From: Solanum dulcamara
Lineage: Eukaryota > Streptophyta > Magnoliopsida > Solanales > Solanaceae
Direction: 5' to 3'
Length of the DNA: 64,000 nt
NCBI RefSeq assembly: GCF_947179165.1
Contig: NC_077242.1
Location: 28,085,097 to 28,149,096 of the forward strand
Position numbers and translations under genes: made by a program. Below the pieces are notes generated by a model. The model was not told where the DNA came from. It made no database searches and saw nothing but the letters and a program-made list of their open reading frames with translations. Shown piece after piece: positions 12,638 through 22,370 of the stretch (position 1 is its first letter; each line of letters opens with the position of its first letter).

Positions 12638-12651
12638 CAAGGGGGAGATAA
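12638..12651 (+). promoter_or_regulatory. E2 polypurine tract
   Basis: aagggggagataa lies directly before the 3' LTR, where plus-strand priming takes place in LTR elements. Confidence 0.8.
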
Positions 12652-14971
12652 TGTAACATCTCCTAAAAACGTTGTATACGATGTTTCAATTCTCGCCTAA
12701 AACTGATACAGCCTCTGTAATTTGGGCATAACGTTGTATAGGATTGTCCAAATTGGGTAATTCAAATTTCTGAGTAACCACGAGATCATTACCTACAACG
12801 TCTGTGAAGACCATAATTTAAGTTTTGGAGGTTAAGTAGGTCAAATAAATTAATTGTTGTAAGACAGTGTGTTGTGATGAAATGGAGTATTTATAGAAGA
12901 AAATTCATATCTCACTGTAGGATATTCCAAATTGGTTGATTCTTAAACGAAATGAAAGTAGACTTCTATATCTACAATTCTTATGAAGACATCAAATCCT
13001 AATAAGAAATTTATCTTATTCAAAAGCAGCTCTGAAAAGGAGTATTCTGTCAAAGATAACTCATTTCACCTACCATGGAAAGATCTAGATACATTTGACA
13101 TCACTCATGACATAAATTATCCTCCAATTAACAGCATCCATAAAATCATAATTTCCATTAAATTTTCAGATTTTTCTTTATAATTATTTTATATATTGTT
13201 AGGTTCCTCTTTTCCACCTAAATACCCACCTTATTTCCTCATTTTATTCATCAAGCGTTCTCAAGCAAGTCTTCTCTCTATACACTTCTTTACACATTCT
13301 CAAATATAGTTTTAGTTCTTAATAGTGAAGAAATACTATTCCGGTGATTCATATACTCCGGGTAGTACACAAAACATTCCGGCGAGGAGAAAAGCTAGGA
13401 CTCAAGAGTATTCATTAAGTCTTTCGGTTCTGACTAAAGGTTTGGATTCTAGGTATGTAGGGCTTCAATGAGAGTATTCCTTCCACTCTCATGTCTAAAT
13501 TATTTTTATTATATGATAAATTATATTTATTTTCTTTAAGCTCTACTCTAAGTTATGTGGGTGTTTATCCATGGGTTATTCCACCCATGTAGTCCAAAAA
13601 CTCTTTCAATTAAGTCTCTTGATTTCAAGTAATATTTTCTTATGGTAATTCTTATTTTTACTTAATAGTACGAATCATGGTTAAACTAATGATTATTGGT
13701 CTATTTTGATGCGACATAATTTCATATGTATGAATTGATGGTTTGCAAGTAATTCCTCTCTTTATCTATTTAAAGGTTCTTAAAATTCATGGTGGGTTGT
13801 TTCAAGCATGATTTTTAATTAATGGATTTTAAAATATTTATGTATATTTATTTATATATTTGCAAGTTGAAGTGATTTGAACCCACCTAGTTTTACTAGG
13901 TTTTTAATAAAGTTTGACTTGAAAGCCTTGACTCCAAATGAATATTTATGAAAGCAATATCTATGATCAAAAGGGAGTCTTATGAAAATAAAGAATGCTA
14001 AAATGATATGAATGATGAATTCTTTATGCAATAAGGACAATTCTTGCATATTTGAATTTTTAAATATTTTAATGAGTTATTCTACCGAATATGATGTTTG
14101 AATTCTCAAGTTATATGCTATGAATATTTTAAAGTATTAAACTATTCCGTAGAATTGACTTAGCACCGAATGAGGCATTGAGGTGGGATTCGGTAAGGGA
14201 ATCCTAATAGCAACCCCTTGTCTCATTAACTATGTGCCAACATAGGAGCCCTTGCAGGCTTAGGCTAATGGATCCATAAATAGCCATTAAAGTTAAAGTT
14301 AAAGAAATAAATGAAGTTGACGGAGTTCTACCTGGCAAGTAGTCTTCCCGGCCAACGTAGGGGGTTATGTTGGATTCCATGTAATAGCTCGCATGGTCTT
14401 AAATGTCGGTTATGGTTATTTTCCCACAAAATGAATATTTTAAAGGATATCTATTTGATTTATTATGCATGCATTATATTATATTCCATATTACATAAGT
14501 GTTATAATGTTTCCTCAATGTTCATGCATTCTTACATACTTAGTACATTCAAAGTACTAACGCATACTCTTTTGCCTACATGATATCACCATGTAGGGAC
14601 CAGTGCTCCTTCTTGTTCCCCTCCACGTGGCTAGTTGAGATTTTGTTAAAGACTACTTTTGGTGAGTTCCCATATTTCGGGAACAATACTCCTTTATCTT
14701 TCCAGCTTATGATATGTTAAGATATTTTACTATGATATTTCTTCCATTATGATTGAGGGTGAGCTAGAGACTTGTCTTAGCCCCGTTAAATCTAGTAGTT
14801 AGAGGTATTATTGGACATATGTAAGTTGAAGATTTAGTATTATGATTTCTGCTTGTTGATTTATCATCATTACCTATGAAAGGCTAAAAGAATGCTAAGA
14901 GGCTTGTTTGAGGTACTTTTGGGTTCCTCATTCATCATATCACGTCTAGGACCTAGGCTTGGGTCATGACA
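12652..14971 (+). repeat. E2 3' LTR
   Basis: Begins TGTAACAT and ends CATGACA. It is collinear with the 5' LTR. It has lost the TATA box through a 2-bp difference near 13216. Athila coding sequence resumes at 14972. Confidence 0.92.
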
Positions 14972-16742
14972 GTATTAAACCAGAGAAAGGATGGTACCCT
15001 TCCAAGTGATATAATTCAAAACCTAAGAAAAGATGGGCAGTGTATGGTAATTATGATAAGGAGCAAAAAAATGGTTATGGGTCCAACACCTGCAAGTATT
15101 TAGTAGGAAAAAGATGTTGAATCCGAATCTGATGAGCATGCAAAAAATGTTGGAAATGATGCTATTCTGGCTAATAATGATGATGAGGGGGAGGATCGGG
15201 TAGCTGAGAAAAAGTTGAACGACAAGAAAAAGTGTAAGGAGCAAGTTGAGACAGAGGTGGTGCAACCATTGCTACAAATTCCTAAACTACCTCCTCCTTT
15301 CCCTCAGAGATTGAAGAAAAAGGCTACGGAAGGGAAGTTTCTTAAATTAATCTCAATATTGAAGGATCTATCTGTAAATATTCCTTTGGTGGAAGCATTA
15401 GAGAAAATGCCAGGTTACGAGAAATTCATGAAGGATCTGGTTATAAAGAAGAGGACAGTCACTTTTGAGCCGGTAGATAACCTATACCATTGTAGTGCTA
15501 TTTCTACAAGGTCATTGGTTGAGAAGAAAGAGGATCCAGGCGCATTTACTATTCCATGCATGATTGGTGAATTTAATTTTTCAAGGGTTGTATGTGATTT
15601 GGGAGCTAGCATAAATCTCATGCCATTAGCGATTTACAGACAATTGGTCTTGGAAGCCCCCAAACTAACTTCAATGAGGTTGTTAATGGCTGATCAATCA
15701 GTGAAGAGGCTTGTGGGAATCTTATATGATGTGCTGGTAAGGGTTGACTATTTTATCTTTCCTACAGATTTTGTGATCCTAGACTGAGAGGTGGATTTCA
15801 ATATTTCTATAATCTCGACAAGGCTATTTTAGGCCACATACAGAGCTTTAGTGGACATAGAAAATGGTGAACTGACTTTTAGGCTGAATAATGAAGAGGT
15901 AAAATTTAATGTGTGCAAGTCCATGAAGCAGCCTAAAGATATGACTATGATGTCTATGATAGATATAGTCGATGAGGTGGTTATTGAGGCCTTTATTGAA
16001 GAGAGGTTCATAATTGAAACGTTAGCGGCAGTGATCATAAACTTTGAGGGAGATGCTTTAAGGGAATATGATGAGACAGTGAATGCTTTGAGGGGTATGG
16101 GATCGCATCCCTATGCTCCTAAAAATCTAGACCTTGATATGAAGAATAGACCAACTCCTCTTTCCAAACCATCTATTGAAGAGCCGCCTACACTTGAGAT
16201 GAAAGAATTGCCGAGCTATTTAAGGTATGTTTTTTTAGTTAAAAATAATACTTTGCTGGTAATTATTACTGTAGATTTGAAGGAGCAGCAAGTTAGAGCA
16301 CTTGTTAATGTCCTGTAAAAAAATAAGAAAGCAATCAGATAGACCATTGCTGATATCATAAGCATACCTCTTGGCATTTGCACTCACAAAATTTTATTGG
16401 AGGAGGATTGCATGCCTAGTATTGAGCACCAGAGAAGACTGAAACCACCTATGCAAGAGGTGTTGAAAAAGGAGATTATCAAATGGCTTGATGCAGGTGT
16501 AGTATACCCAATTTTGGACAGTAGCTGGGTCAATCCTGTGTAATGTGTCCCTAAAAAGAGAGGTATGACAGTGGTTTCTAATGATAAGATGAGTTGATTC
16601 CATTAAGGCCAGTCACCGGGTGGCGAGTTTGTATGGATTATAGGAAACTCAACAAGTGGACATTAATAGACCATTTTCCAATGCCTTTTATGGAGCAGAT
16701 GCTGGATATATTAGCAGGTAGAGGGTGGTATTGCTTTCTGGA
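14972..16742 (+). pseudogene. Athila gag end, protease and RT start (element E1)
   Basis: The Athila frame resumes right after the E2 3' LTR with 'LNQRKDGTLPS' and an acidic linker. A long open block (15215-15787) holds 'LVEALEKMPGYEKFMKDLV' and the protease motif 'DLGASINLMPLAIYRQL', which is typical of Athila. A second block (15851-16318) ends in 'ELPSYLRYVFL', and the RT N-terminus follows with 'EHQRRLKPPMQEVLKKEIIKWLDAGVVYPI'. Frame changes and stops increase after about 16500. The match stops at about 16742 in the middle of RT, where pararetrovirus sequence of the opposite sense begins. The rest of RT, RNase H and the start of integrase are absent. The only collinear continuation in the window begins at 27518. 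Confidence 0.82.
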
Positions 16743-16744
16743 AT

Positions 16745-17388
16745 CTTAGTGAAAAACATAGGCATATATATTTCTGTATTTTGTACTCTTTTATAGATGT
16801 AGTAATAATAATCTTGGAAGACACAAATATATCTATTTATTTCACCCATATCGCATAATTGTAATCTTAATAAAGCAATCTCGTATTTCTTTATTGTTGC
16901 AGGATCTTTTAAGAAACTTCTCCGGCAAATTCTAACCTTATAGCTTCTGTAGCCCTTGTAATTAGGTTAGCGATATTATCGTCTGTTCCAAAAATATCTT
17001 TTTTAGTGGCTTCATTTAGATTTTTCCAAAATCTTAATACACTGTTTAACAGACTTCTTTCTATAAAGTGTTTTGTCATATCATAGTCAATTTTGTTTAC
17101 TGTAACGACTATCCTTAAAGAGGTTTCCCATTTATCTATAGCTTCTTCTGTATTGTTAATACAGTCTAAATCTAAGTATATTCTGAATGGATTAATTGCC
17201 TTACTTTTCATGGATTCGAATGGTGTATGATTATCTTTTGCTCTTAGAGCGGCATTTATGCCTGTATAAGCCCTAGAAGGTTTAGTAAAACTAGTTTGGC
17301 TAGTTTCAGTTTTAGTATGAAGTTCCGTGATATTATGATTAAAATCTATATCTTCTGGTTTGTTAATATCCATTTTTAGGTTTATCAT
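16745..17388 (-). pseudogene. Coat-protein-like ORF, N-terminal and central part
   Basis: An ORF starts at 17388 (MINLKMDINK), stops at 16909 and continues in another frame after a frameshift, with a Tyr-rich block and 'FFTKIPES' at about 16745. Blocks such as 'IDKWETSLRIVV' and 'SVLRFWKNLNEATK' resemble the central helical region of caulimovirid capsid proteins. The missing C-terminal zinc finger is found, inverted, at 19418. The capsid would package the viral DNA. The frameshift and the abrupt end in Athila RT show it is truncated. The assignment is by general resemblance plus the partner zinc finger. Confidence 0.6.
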
Positions 17389-17464
17389 GTCACCTTCGTC
17401 TTTTAACTTGGTGCCTTTTATATTTATTATGAATCGTTTATTTCAGAATTTTCTGACTTTGAGC

Positions 17465-17725
17465 TTACCATTTTAAATTATTTCCTCCATATCCTTCGGG
17501 TATTTTAATGTTTGCAATACGGGATCCTATATTTCCTATAGTTTTAACTATAGGTTCTTCGTCGATTTTTATTTCTTTTTGTGTTAACATATCCTTTAAA
17601 TTCTGAATTTCTTTAATTATTAAGTTTTCGAAATAAATTATCGTTTTTTGTATTTTGTACAAATCTTGCTCTATTTTTAGAGGATCTTCTTCATTAAGTA
17701 ATTTATGATTGAATTTATTTTCCAT
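17465..17725 (-). CDS. Small ORF D of the pararetrovirus cluster, 86 aa
   Basis: The ORF is open from ATG 17725 to 17465. The start lies two bases after the stop of the preceding ORF (TAA at 17729-17727), a tight polycistronic arrangement. The product is Lys/Glu/Ile-rich with a stretch (residues about 14-52) that looks able to form a coiled coil, and a short Pro/Gly-rich end 'IPEGYGGNNLKW'. It precedes the coat-protein-like ORF. Small coiled-coil proteins just before the capsid gene are common in caulimovirids (virion-associated type), but no specific family match can be claimed. Confidence 0.45.
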   Translation of the reverse strand: MENKFNHKLLNEEDPLKIEQDLYKIQKTIIYFENLIIKEIQNLKDMLTQKEIKIDEEPIVKTIGNIGSRIANIKIPEGYGGNNLKW

Positions 17726-17726
17726 T

Positions 17727-17990
17727 TTATCCTAAACTAGCTGGATGCTTTTTGGAATAATAGTTTTGAAGCAATTTTATATTATCTCGTTCTCCTATTA
17801 TATCATCTTCATTGGCGAGTATTATATTTTGTACTCTTCTTACCTATTCAATTTTATCAGTATCTAACCTTTTTAAATATGTTTTATAAGATTCGTTTTT
17901 TATCTTAGCAACCTTTAAGTTTTTCTGAAAGGTCCTACAAAGATGGTTATCTAATCTTATTTCTGTAAAGGAAGGTAATCTATTTATTAT
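17727..17990 (-). pseudogene. Small ORF C, duplicate of ORF B
   Basis: This frame runs from about 17990 to a stop at 17727 with one in-frame TAG. It contains 'SFTEIRLDN' near the N-terminus and 'ERDNIKLLQN...KKHPASLG' at the end, matching the same positions of ORF B. The start codon region reads ATAATAA where ORF B has ATGAAAA, so the ATG appears lost. The function is unknown. Its value is as evidence of a tandem duplication of a whole small cistron. Confidence 0.5.
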
Positions 17991-18256
17991 CCTATGTTAG
18001 AAGGATGAGTTTTAATTTAAAGTTGAATGAGTTTTATATTATCTGATAGTCCTTCTATGACTTGGTCATAGTCATTTAATATTTATTTTATTTTAATAAT
18101 AAAATCTCTTAGGTTGTCGTTGTTATATTTAAGCATTAAACGTAGCAACTTTTTGTATTTTTCTTTATCATTTTGGGTATCTTTTAAATATTTTCTAAAT
18201 TTCCATAAATAATTATTATCTATTTTTATATCGGCAAAAGAAGAGTGTCTTTTCAT
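17987..18256 (-). pseudogene. Small ORF B, ATGA-coupled to ORF A
   Basis: The start ATG (18256-18254) overlaps the TGA stop of ORF A (ATGA). The product begins MKRHSSFADIKIDNNY, is Lys/Asp/Asn-rich, and ends 'SDNIKLIQ...KTHPSNIG' before TAA at 17987. Two in-frame TAA codons interrupt it. ATGA overlaps between small 5' ORFs are a known feature of badnavirus/tungrovirus genomes and imply reinitiation after termination. No family could be assigned. Confidence 0.5.
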
Positions 18257-18564
18257 CCTATATCTATATCATCGAAACTTTTATTACATCGAAGAGTTTT
18301 AGTTATTCTATCAAATTTAGATTCATTATTTTCTTGTCTAATTTTAATATCTAAGGTAGACATATTTTGTGTAATATCTACTTTTATGTCTTTAAGATAT
18401 ATCATGGTTCTGATACTAACTGGGGAAAGGGGTCCAGAAATTCGCTCGTTCGATAAGTCCATAAGCTGAGTGAGTATATTTTCATATCTAACAATACAAT
18501 CATCTTGTTTAACAAGTAAAATTAAGCTTTCTAAAGAGGAATATGTTATGTCTAACACAAGCAT
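18253..18564 (-). CDS. Small ORF A spanning the primer site, 103 aa
   Basis: The ORF is open from ATG 18564 to TGA 18253. It starts inside direct repeat A and reads through the degenerate primer site at 18406-18418. A shorter start lies at 18405 (MIYLKDIKVDI), just past the primer site, which is the usual place for a first viral ORF. I favour that internal start because the upstream part is leader sequence in the other repeat copy. It ends 'SFDDIDIG', with the 'SF.DI' and 'IG-stop' pattern that recurs at the borders of ORFs B and C. Function unknown. Confidence 0.4.
   Translation of the reverse strand: MLVLDITYSSLESLILLVKQDDCIVRYENILTQLMDLSNERISGPLSPVSIRTMIYLKDIKVDITQNMSTLDIKIRQENNESKFDRITKTLRCNKSFDDIDIG
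18406..18418 (-). promoter_or_regulatory. Degenerate Met-tRNA primer site in repeat A
   Basis: Minus-strand TAGTATCAGAACC differs at two positions (both G to A) from TGGTATCAGAGCC, which is intact in repeat B. Confidence 0.7.
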
Positions 18565-19000
18565 TATATATGAAAATTGAGCAACTTTCCTAAATAATAT
18601 ACTATTATAGCAGTATAATATCTCAACTTAAACAAAAAGTCAAGGGTCCAACACGCTTTCATACCTGTCCCGTTTTGACCAAAAATTATACCGGGTATCC
18701 ATCGAGACTTTTACCGAATATTACAATTCCAACCTGAAATAGGTAACTTCTCTGACGTGCTTTCAGCATAACTCAGCACAGCCTAAGTTCGTTTTCTACT
18801 CTTAGGCGTAAGGGTGATATGGAAGGGGAAACTATTCTTTTTATAAAAGATAAGAGATTATAACAGAAATAACAAATTTTTGTTCAAGAAAGATACTCAC
18901 AAACATTTAATTATTATTCATGACTAAGAGAGTTTTTTACAAGAGGGGATTTTTTTGAGGGATTTCTGATCGATGCCCTTCAGTTTATACAAATGCCTCT

Positions 19001-19007
19001 TTATATA
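19001..19007 (-). promoter_or_regulatory. TATA box in repeat A
   Basis: Minus-strand cctatataaagagg. The corresponding site in repeat B (near 21052) reads cctaaataaagagg, so the box is weakened there. Confidence 0.55.
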
Positions 19008-19417
19008 GGATGAGGCGATGGATTTCAAACCTAAACTTAACAATTTTACATATTACATATGAAACTGACTGAAAGAGACTTTATCTCTATCAGTTTACAA
19101 ATATAAAAAAGAAGGAAACTAATTTGAAAAGGAAGCTTACATTATTGAAAGAAAAATCAACTAAGTGGGACCCTTGTATTTATATTATTGCAAGATGCCA
19201 AAATGGTCATTATTTGTCACTTTCGTCTCTTATCATCTCGCAGCTTCTACATCCTTTGTTTCTTCTTATCTTCTGCTTTTGATTTAGCCATCGTCCATCT
19301 GTCCGTTTTTCATTTAGATGATATTGACATGGCATCTTCAATCACTTTTCCCTTCTTGGGCGATCAAATTTGCACGTACCCTTCTCGTGCTTCCTCATTT
19401 CACATAATCATTGTTGA

Positions 19418-19652
19418 ATGCAGATGTTACTACTGCAAAGAGATAGGACAATATGCAAATAGATGCCCAAAGAAATTTGCTAATAATAGTAAGAAAATAG
19501 AAATTGATAAAGATATTGAAGAAATGATAAATTCAGAAGAATTTATACAATTAAATAATTTTGAAGAAGTTGAGTCTGACGACACAATCTTTATATTAAC
19601 AGATACTGACTATTACTCATCTTTAGAAGAAGAAAATAGCCAAGATGAATAA
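19418..19652 (+). pseudogene. Coat-protein C-terminus with altered zinc finger
   Basis: Directly after repeat A the plus strand encodes 'CYYCKEIGQYANRC' (19425-19466), a retroviral-type C-x2-C-x4-H-x4-C knuckle in which His is replaced by Gln (codon 19449-19451). A Lys-rich and then strongly acidic tail follows ('DYYSSLEEENSQDE'), as in caulimovirid capsid C-termini, ending at TAA 19650-19652. The upstream part of the apparent ORF (from 19188) is only read-through of the repeat. It overlaps the next ORF by 8 bases. Its strand is opposite to that of the capsid N-terminal part at 17388, so a segment has been inverted. Confidence 0.65.
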
Positions 19653-20449
19653 TGAAATAGAAACAACTCAAGATACAATAGAAAAAACGATAGAACAAAC
19701 TGGAGAATATAAACAAGATATACTTATAGATAAAATTTTTTTAAAGCAAATACAAAAAGAAAAATTTTCTTTAACTAATTATTCAGGATTTAAGGTCACT
19801 ACCCTCGAAAGATTAGGAATAAGAAAAAGACAACATCATCTATTTTATTGATTAAATATCCAAGAGAAAGCTTTAGATGTTTCTGTTACTTCTAATAAAG
19901 TAATAATACCTTTATTATCCAAAAAAGATATTCAAGACAAATTAAGAAAAATAAAACAGAAATTCAAAATACTCTCGGATGGATTCATATAGGTGCAATC
20001 TATATAATAATAAAATCTACATTTAGAGAAGGATTAAATACCCCAATAGATTTGACCATTATAGACAACAGGATAATAAACAGGAAAAAAGCCTGCTTAG
20101 AAATACTATGAGAAAATTTGCAATACGGAAAAATTAAGTTTAATATACATCGAAGAATTTCATATCATCTATTAGATAAAGATTTTGATAAAACACTAAG
20201 CTTAATATAATATTTTAAAAGAAAAGATTTCTTTCATAATTACAATAGACCATATTCGATAACCTATGTAATCTCATATGCTGTATCAAATACACATCAT
20301 TCAGATTGCTTTGTTATAAAAGATATAATAGATTATCCCCAATTATTTGAGGAAGTTAGTCAGATACAAATGCCAAGTATGGCACAAATACAAGAAATAG
20401 AAGATACTCCTTTAGATTTAGATTTACAATCTAAACCTTTATATAATCT
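19645..20449 (+). pseudogene. Caulimovirid movement protein relic
   Basis: ATG 19645 overlaps the capsid stop. The frame is interrupted by TGA at 19849, a frameshift near 19960, and further stops near 20110 and 20208. Recognisable movement-protein (30K-type) blocks are 'KVIIPLLSKKDI', 'WIHIGAI', 'IIKSTFREGLNTPIDL', 'IIDNRI' and 'LDKDFDKTL', with a late block around 'SITYVISYAVSN'. Such proteins form tubules or alter plasmodesmata to move virus between plant cells. The sequence ends abruptly at repeat B. Protease and RT, expected next, are absent. Confidence 0.8.
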
Positions 20450-21484
20450 ATCATGGCTCTGATACCAACTGGGGGAGGGGGTACAGAAACTCACTGGTTC
20501 GATAAGTCCATAATCTGAGTGGGTATATTTTTATATCTAACAATACAATCATCTTGTTTAACAAGTAAAATTAAGCTTCCTGAAGAGGAATATGTTATGT
20601 CTAACACAAGCATTATTTATCAAAATTGAGCAACTTTCCTGAACAATATACTATTATAGTAGTATAATATGTCAACTTAATCAAAAAGTCAAGGGTCCAA
20701 CACGCTTCCATACCTATTCCGGTTTGACCAAAAAATATACCAGGTATCCGTCAAGACTTTTATCGGATATTGCAATCCTAACCTGAAAACAGGTAACTTC
20801 TCTAACGTGCCTTCAGCATAACTCAGCACAGCCTAAGTTCATTTTCTACTCTTAGGCGTAAGGATGATATGGAAGGGGAGACTATTCTTTTTATAAAAGA
20901 TAAGAGATTATAAAAGGAATAATAAAATTTTATTCAAGAAAGATACTCACAAACGTTTAATTATTATTCATGACTAAGAGGGTTTTTTACAAGAGGGGAT
21001 TTTTTTGAGGGCTTTCTAATTGATGCCCTTCAGCTTACACAAATGCCTCTTTATTTAGGATGAGGCGACAGATTTCAAACCTAAACTTAACAATTTTACA
21101 TATTACATATGAAACTGACTGAAAGAGACTTTATCTCTATCAGTTTACAAACGTAAAAAAGAAGGAAACTAATTTGAAAAGGACGCTTACATTATTGAAA
21201 GAAAAATCAACTAAGTGGGACCCTTGTATTTATATTATTGCAAGATGCCAAAAGGGCCATTATCTGTCTCTTTCGTCTCTTACCCTCTCGCAGCTTCTAC
21301 ATCCTTTGTTTCTTCTTATCTTCTGCTTTTATTATCTTCTGCTTTTGATTTAGCCATCATCCATTTGTCCATTTTTCATTTAGATGATGTTGACATGACA
21401 TCTTCAATCACCTTTCCCTTCTTGGGTGAGCAAAATTTGCATGTGTCTTTCTCGTGCTTCCTCATTTCACATAATCATTGTTGA
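20450..21484 (-). repeat. Quasi-LTR direct repeat B
   Basis: About 1.03 kb matching repeat A. It carries a small extra duplication of 'tattatcttctgctttt' near 21325-21345 that accounts for most of the length difference. Its primer site is intact. On the minus strand it begins two bases after the stop of the ORF at 21487-22370. Confidence 0.8.
20452..20467 (-). promoter_or_regulatory. Met-tRNA primer site in repeat B
   Basis: Minus-strand TGGTATCAGAGCCATG is an exact match to the caulimovirid-type primer site complementary to the initiator methionine tRNA 3' end. Confidence 0.85.
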
Positions 21485-21486
21485 GC

Positions 21487-22370
21487 CTATGGGCTTGATT
21501 TAATAATTTCTTTAGTGATTAAGTCTATCTTGGTCTGCATATATCTTTTTACAGAAGGAGGCGTAGTTTTAGTAGGGGCAATCATAATGGAAGAGTGTAT
21601 TTTTATTCCTCCGTAGGTCCTAAATGCTCTTTTGAAACTGTGTTCTATATTCTGAAGAACTATCCTTAGACCTATTACACGGCGGTAGTGAACATCTTTT
21701 TTTGTAAATCATACAAATGATATTTCTTGATGGTTATTAATAATGTTAAAATCATTGGCTTTTCCAATCTGCATAAAGTGATATGCAGGGTATCTTTCTT
21801 CTTTATAATAATCAGGTCCAGAAGAAATAAACTTAAGGACTAAAATATCTTTTACCGTAATCGTGGAATTATTCAAATAACAATCTTTTACTCCATCTTG
21901 AACCCAAGATGGTAATCGACTTATTTCTGGGAAGTTAGGAGTTGTTAAATAAATAGAATTAACAGCTCTGAAATTATACCAATATCTAATCTCCTGAGGA
22001 GAAGAATCTTGTAGATAATTAATTCTAGGATAAATTCCCGTAAAATCAATGTATCGGTTTGGAATGATTTTGAGAGAAAATAGATCTCTCATTATCTGTT
22101 CCTGATTTTCAGCCTCAAAGGGAAGTAGTTTATCAAATCTCTCTCTCATTATTCCCAAAGTAATTCCTTTTTGAGGTATTTGGGGTCTGAAAGACATTTT
22201 ACTACACTTATCGGTTGGTGTCTCTATCATTGTGATATCATCTTTTTGATTTTTTATCAAATTAGTAATAGTATCATGTGCGTCACTACAGTGACCAATC
22301 CTGGATGTTATTCGAGCACATATGCTGAGTAATTTATCAGCAATCTGTTGATCGCAATCAAAATTTGGAA
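21487..22370 (-). pseudogene. 3'-proximal ORF of unknown function
   Basis: The frame is open at its 5' side up to the junction at about 22370, so its true start is lost. It passes one TGA near 21709 and ends at TAG 21487. The readable product is about 295 codons. Blocks include 'QQIADKLLSICARITSRIG', 'IRYWYNFRAVNSIYL', 'FPEISRLPSWVQDGVKD' and 'RVIGLRIVLQNIEHSF'. Its position, immediately 5' of the intergenic repeat, is where caulimovirids keep their last gene (often the transactivator/inclusion-body protein), but I see no motif supporting that identity. A truncated polyprotein segment is an alternative. Confidence 0.5.

Larger units (their letters stand above)
5345..14971 (+). mobile_element. 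Nearly complete Tekay/Del-type Ty3-gypsy retrotransposon (E2)
   Basis: Two closely similar LTRs of about 2.3 kb (5345-7673 and 12652-14971) flank an initiator-Met primer site, a gag-pol region and a polypurine tract. Domain order is gag, protease, RT, RNase H, integrase and a C-terminal chromodomain-like segment, which together with '[10 protein letters not shown]' and 'GKKGKLSPRYVGPY' marks a Tekay/Del chromovirus. It lies inside Athila gag. The left flank ends 'acatt' (5340-5344) and the right begins 'gtatt' (14972-14976), a 5-bp target duplication that has picked up two transitions. Stops and frameshifts make it non-autonomous. Confidence 0.9.
18401..19417 (-). repeat. Quasi-LTR direct repeat A (viral intergenic region)
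   Basis: About 1.02 kb that matches 20450-21484 in the same orientation with scattered differences. Read on the minus strand it has a TATA box (19007-19001), a long leader of about 600 bases, and a primer site (18418-18406), which is the order of a caulimovirid promoter, leader and primer site. The ends are not TG...CA. Confidence 0.8.
16743..22370 (-). mobile_element. Rearranged endogenous caulimovirid (pararetrovirus) cluster
   Basis: The cluster holds caulimovirid-type parts without a complete genome: two ~1-kb direct repeats each containing a Met-tRNA primer site, minus-strand small ORFs and a coat-protein-like N-terminal region, an inverted coat-protein zinc finger plus movement protein, and a 3'-terminal ORF. 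No protease, RT or RNase H of viral type was seen. The repeats lack TG...CA ends and run across the primer site. That fits overlapping copies of a viral intergenic region better than true LTRs. All long ORFs are broken, so this is an old integrated copy. The left junction lies in Athila RT and the right junction in a truncated LTR. Confidence 0.75.

Noticed and set aside
7012..14583. Two similar short ORFs starting MKLTEFYLASSL (7012 and 14311)
   Set aside because: Duplicate because both lie in the two E2 LTRs. No evidence of translation.
5345..14971. E2 as an active autonomous element
   Set aside because: It has premature stops in gag and pol, a frameshift in RNase H and a lost integrase catalytic residue.
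18401..21484. A canonical small LTR retrotransposon bounded by repeats A and B
   Set aside because: The repeats extend across the primer site, lack TG...CA ends, and the enclosed genes are antisense to the primer site.
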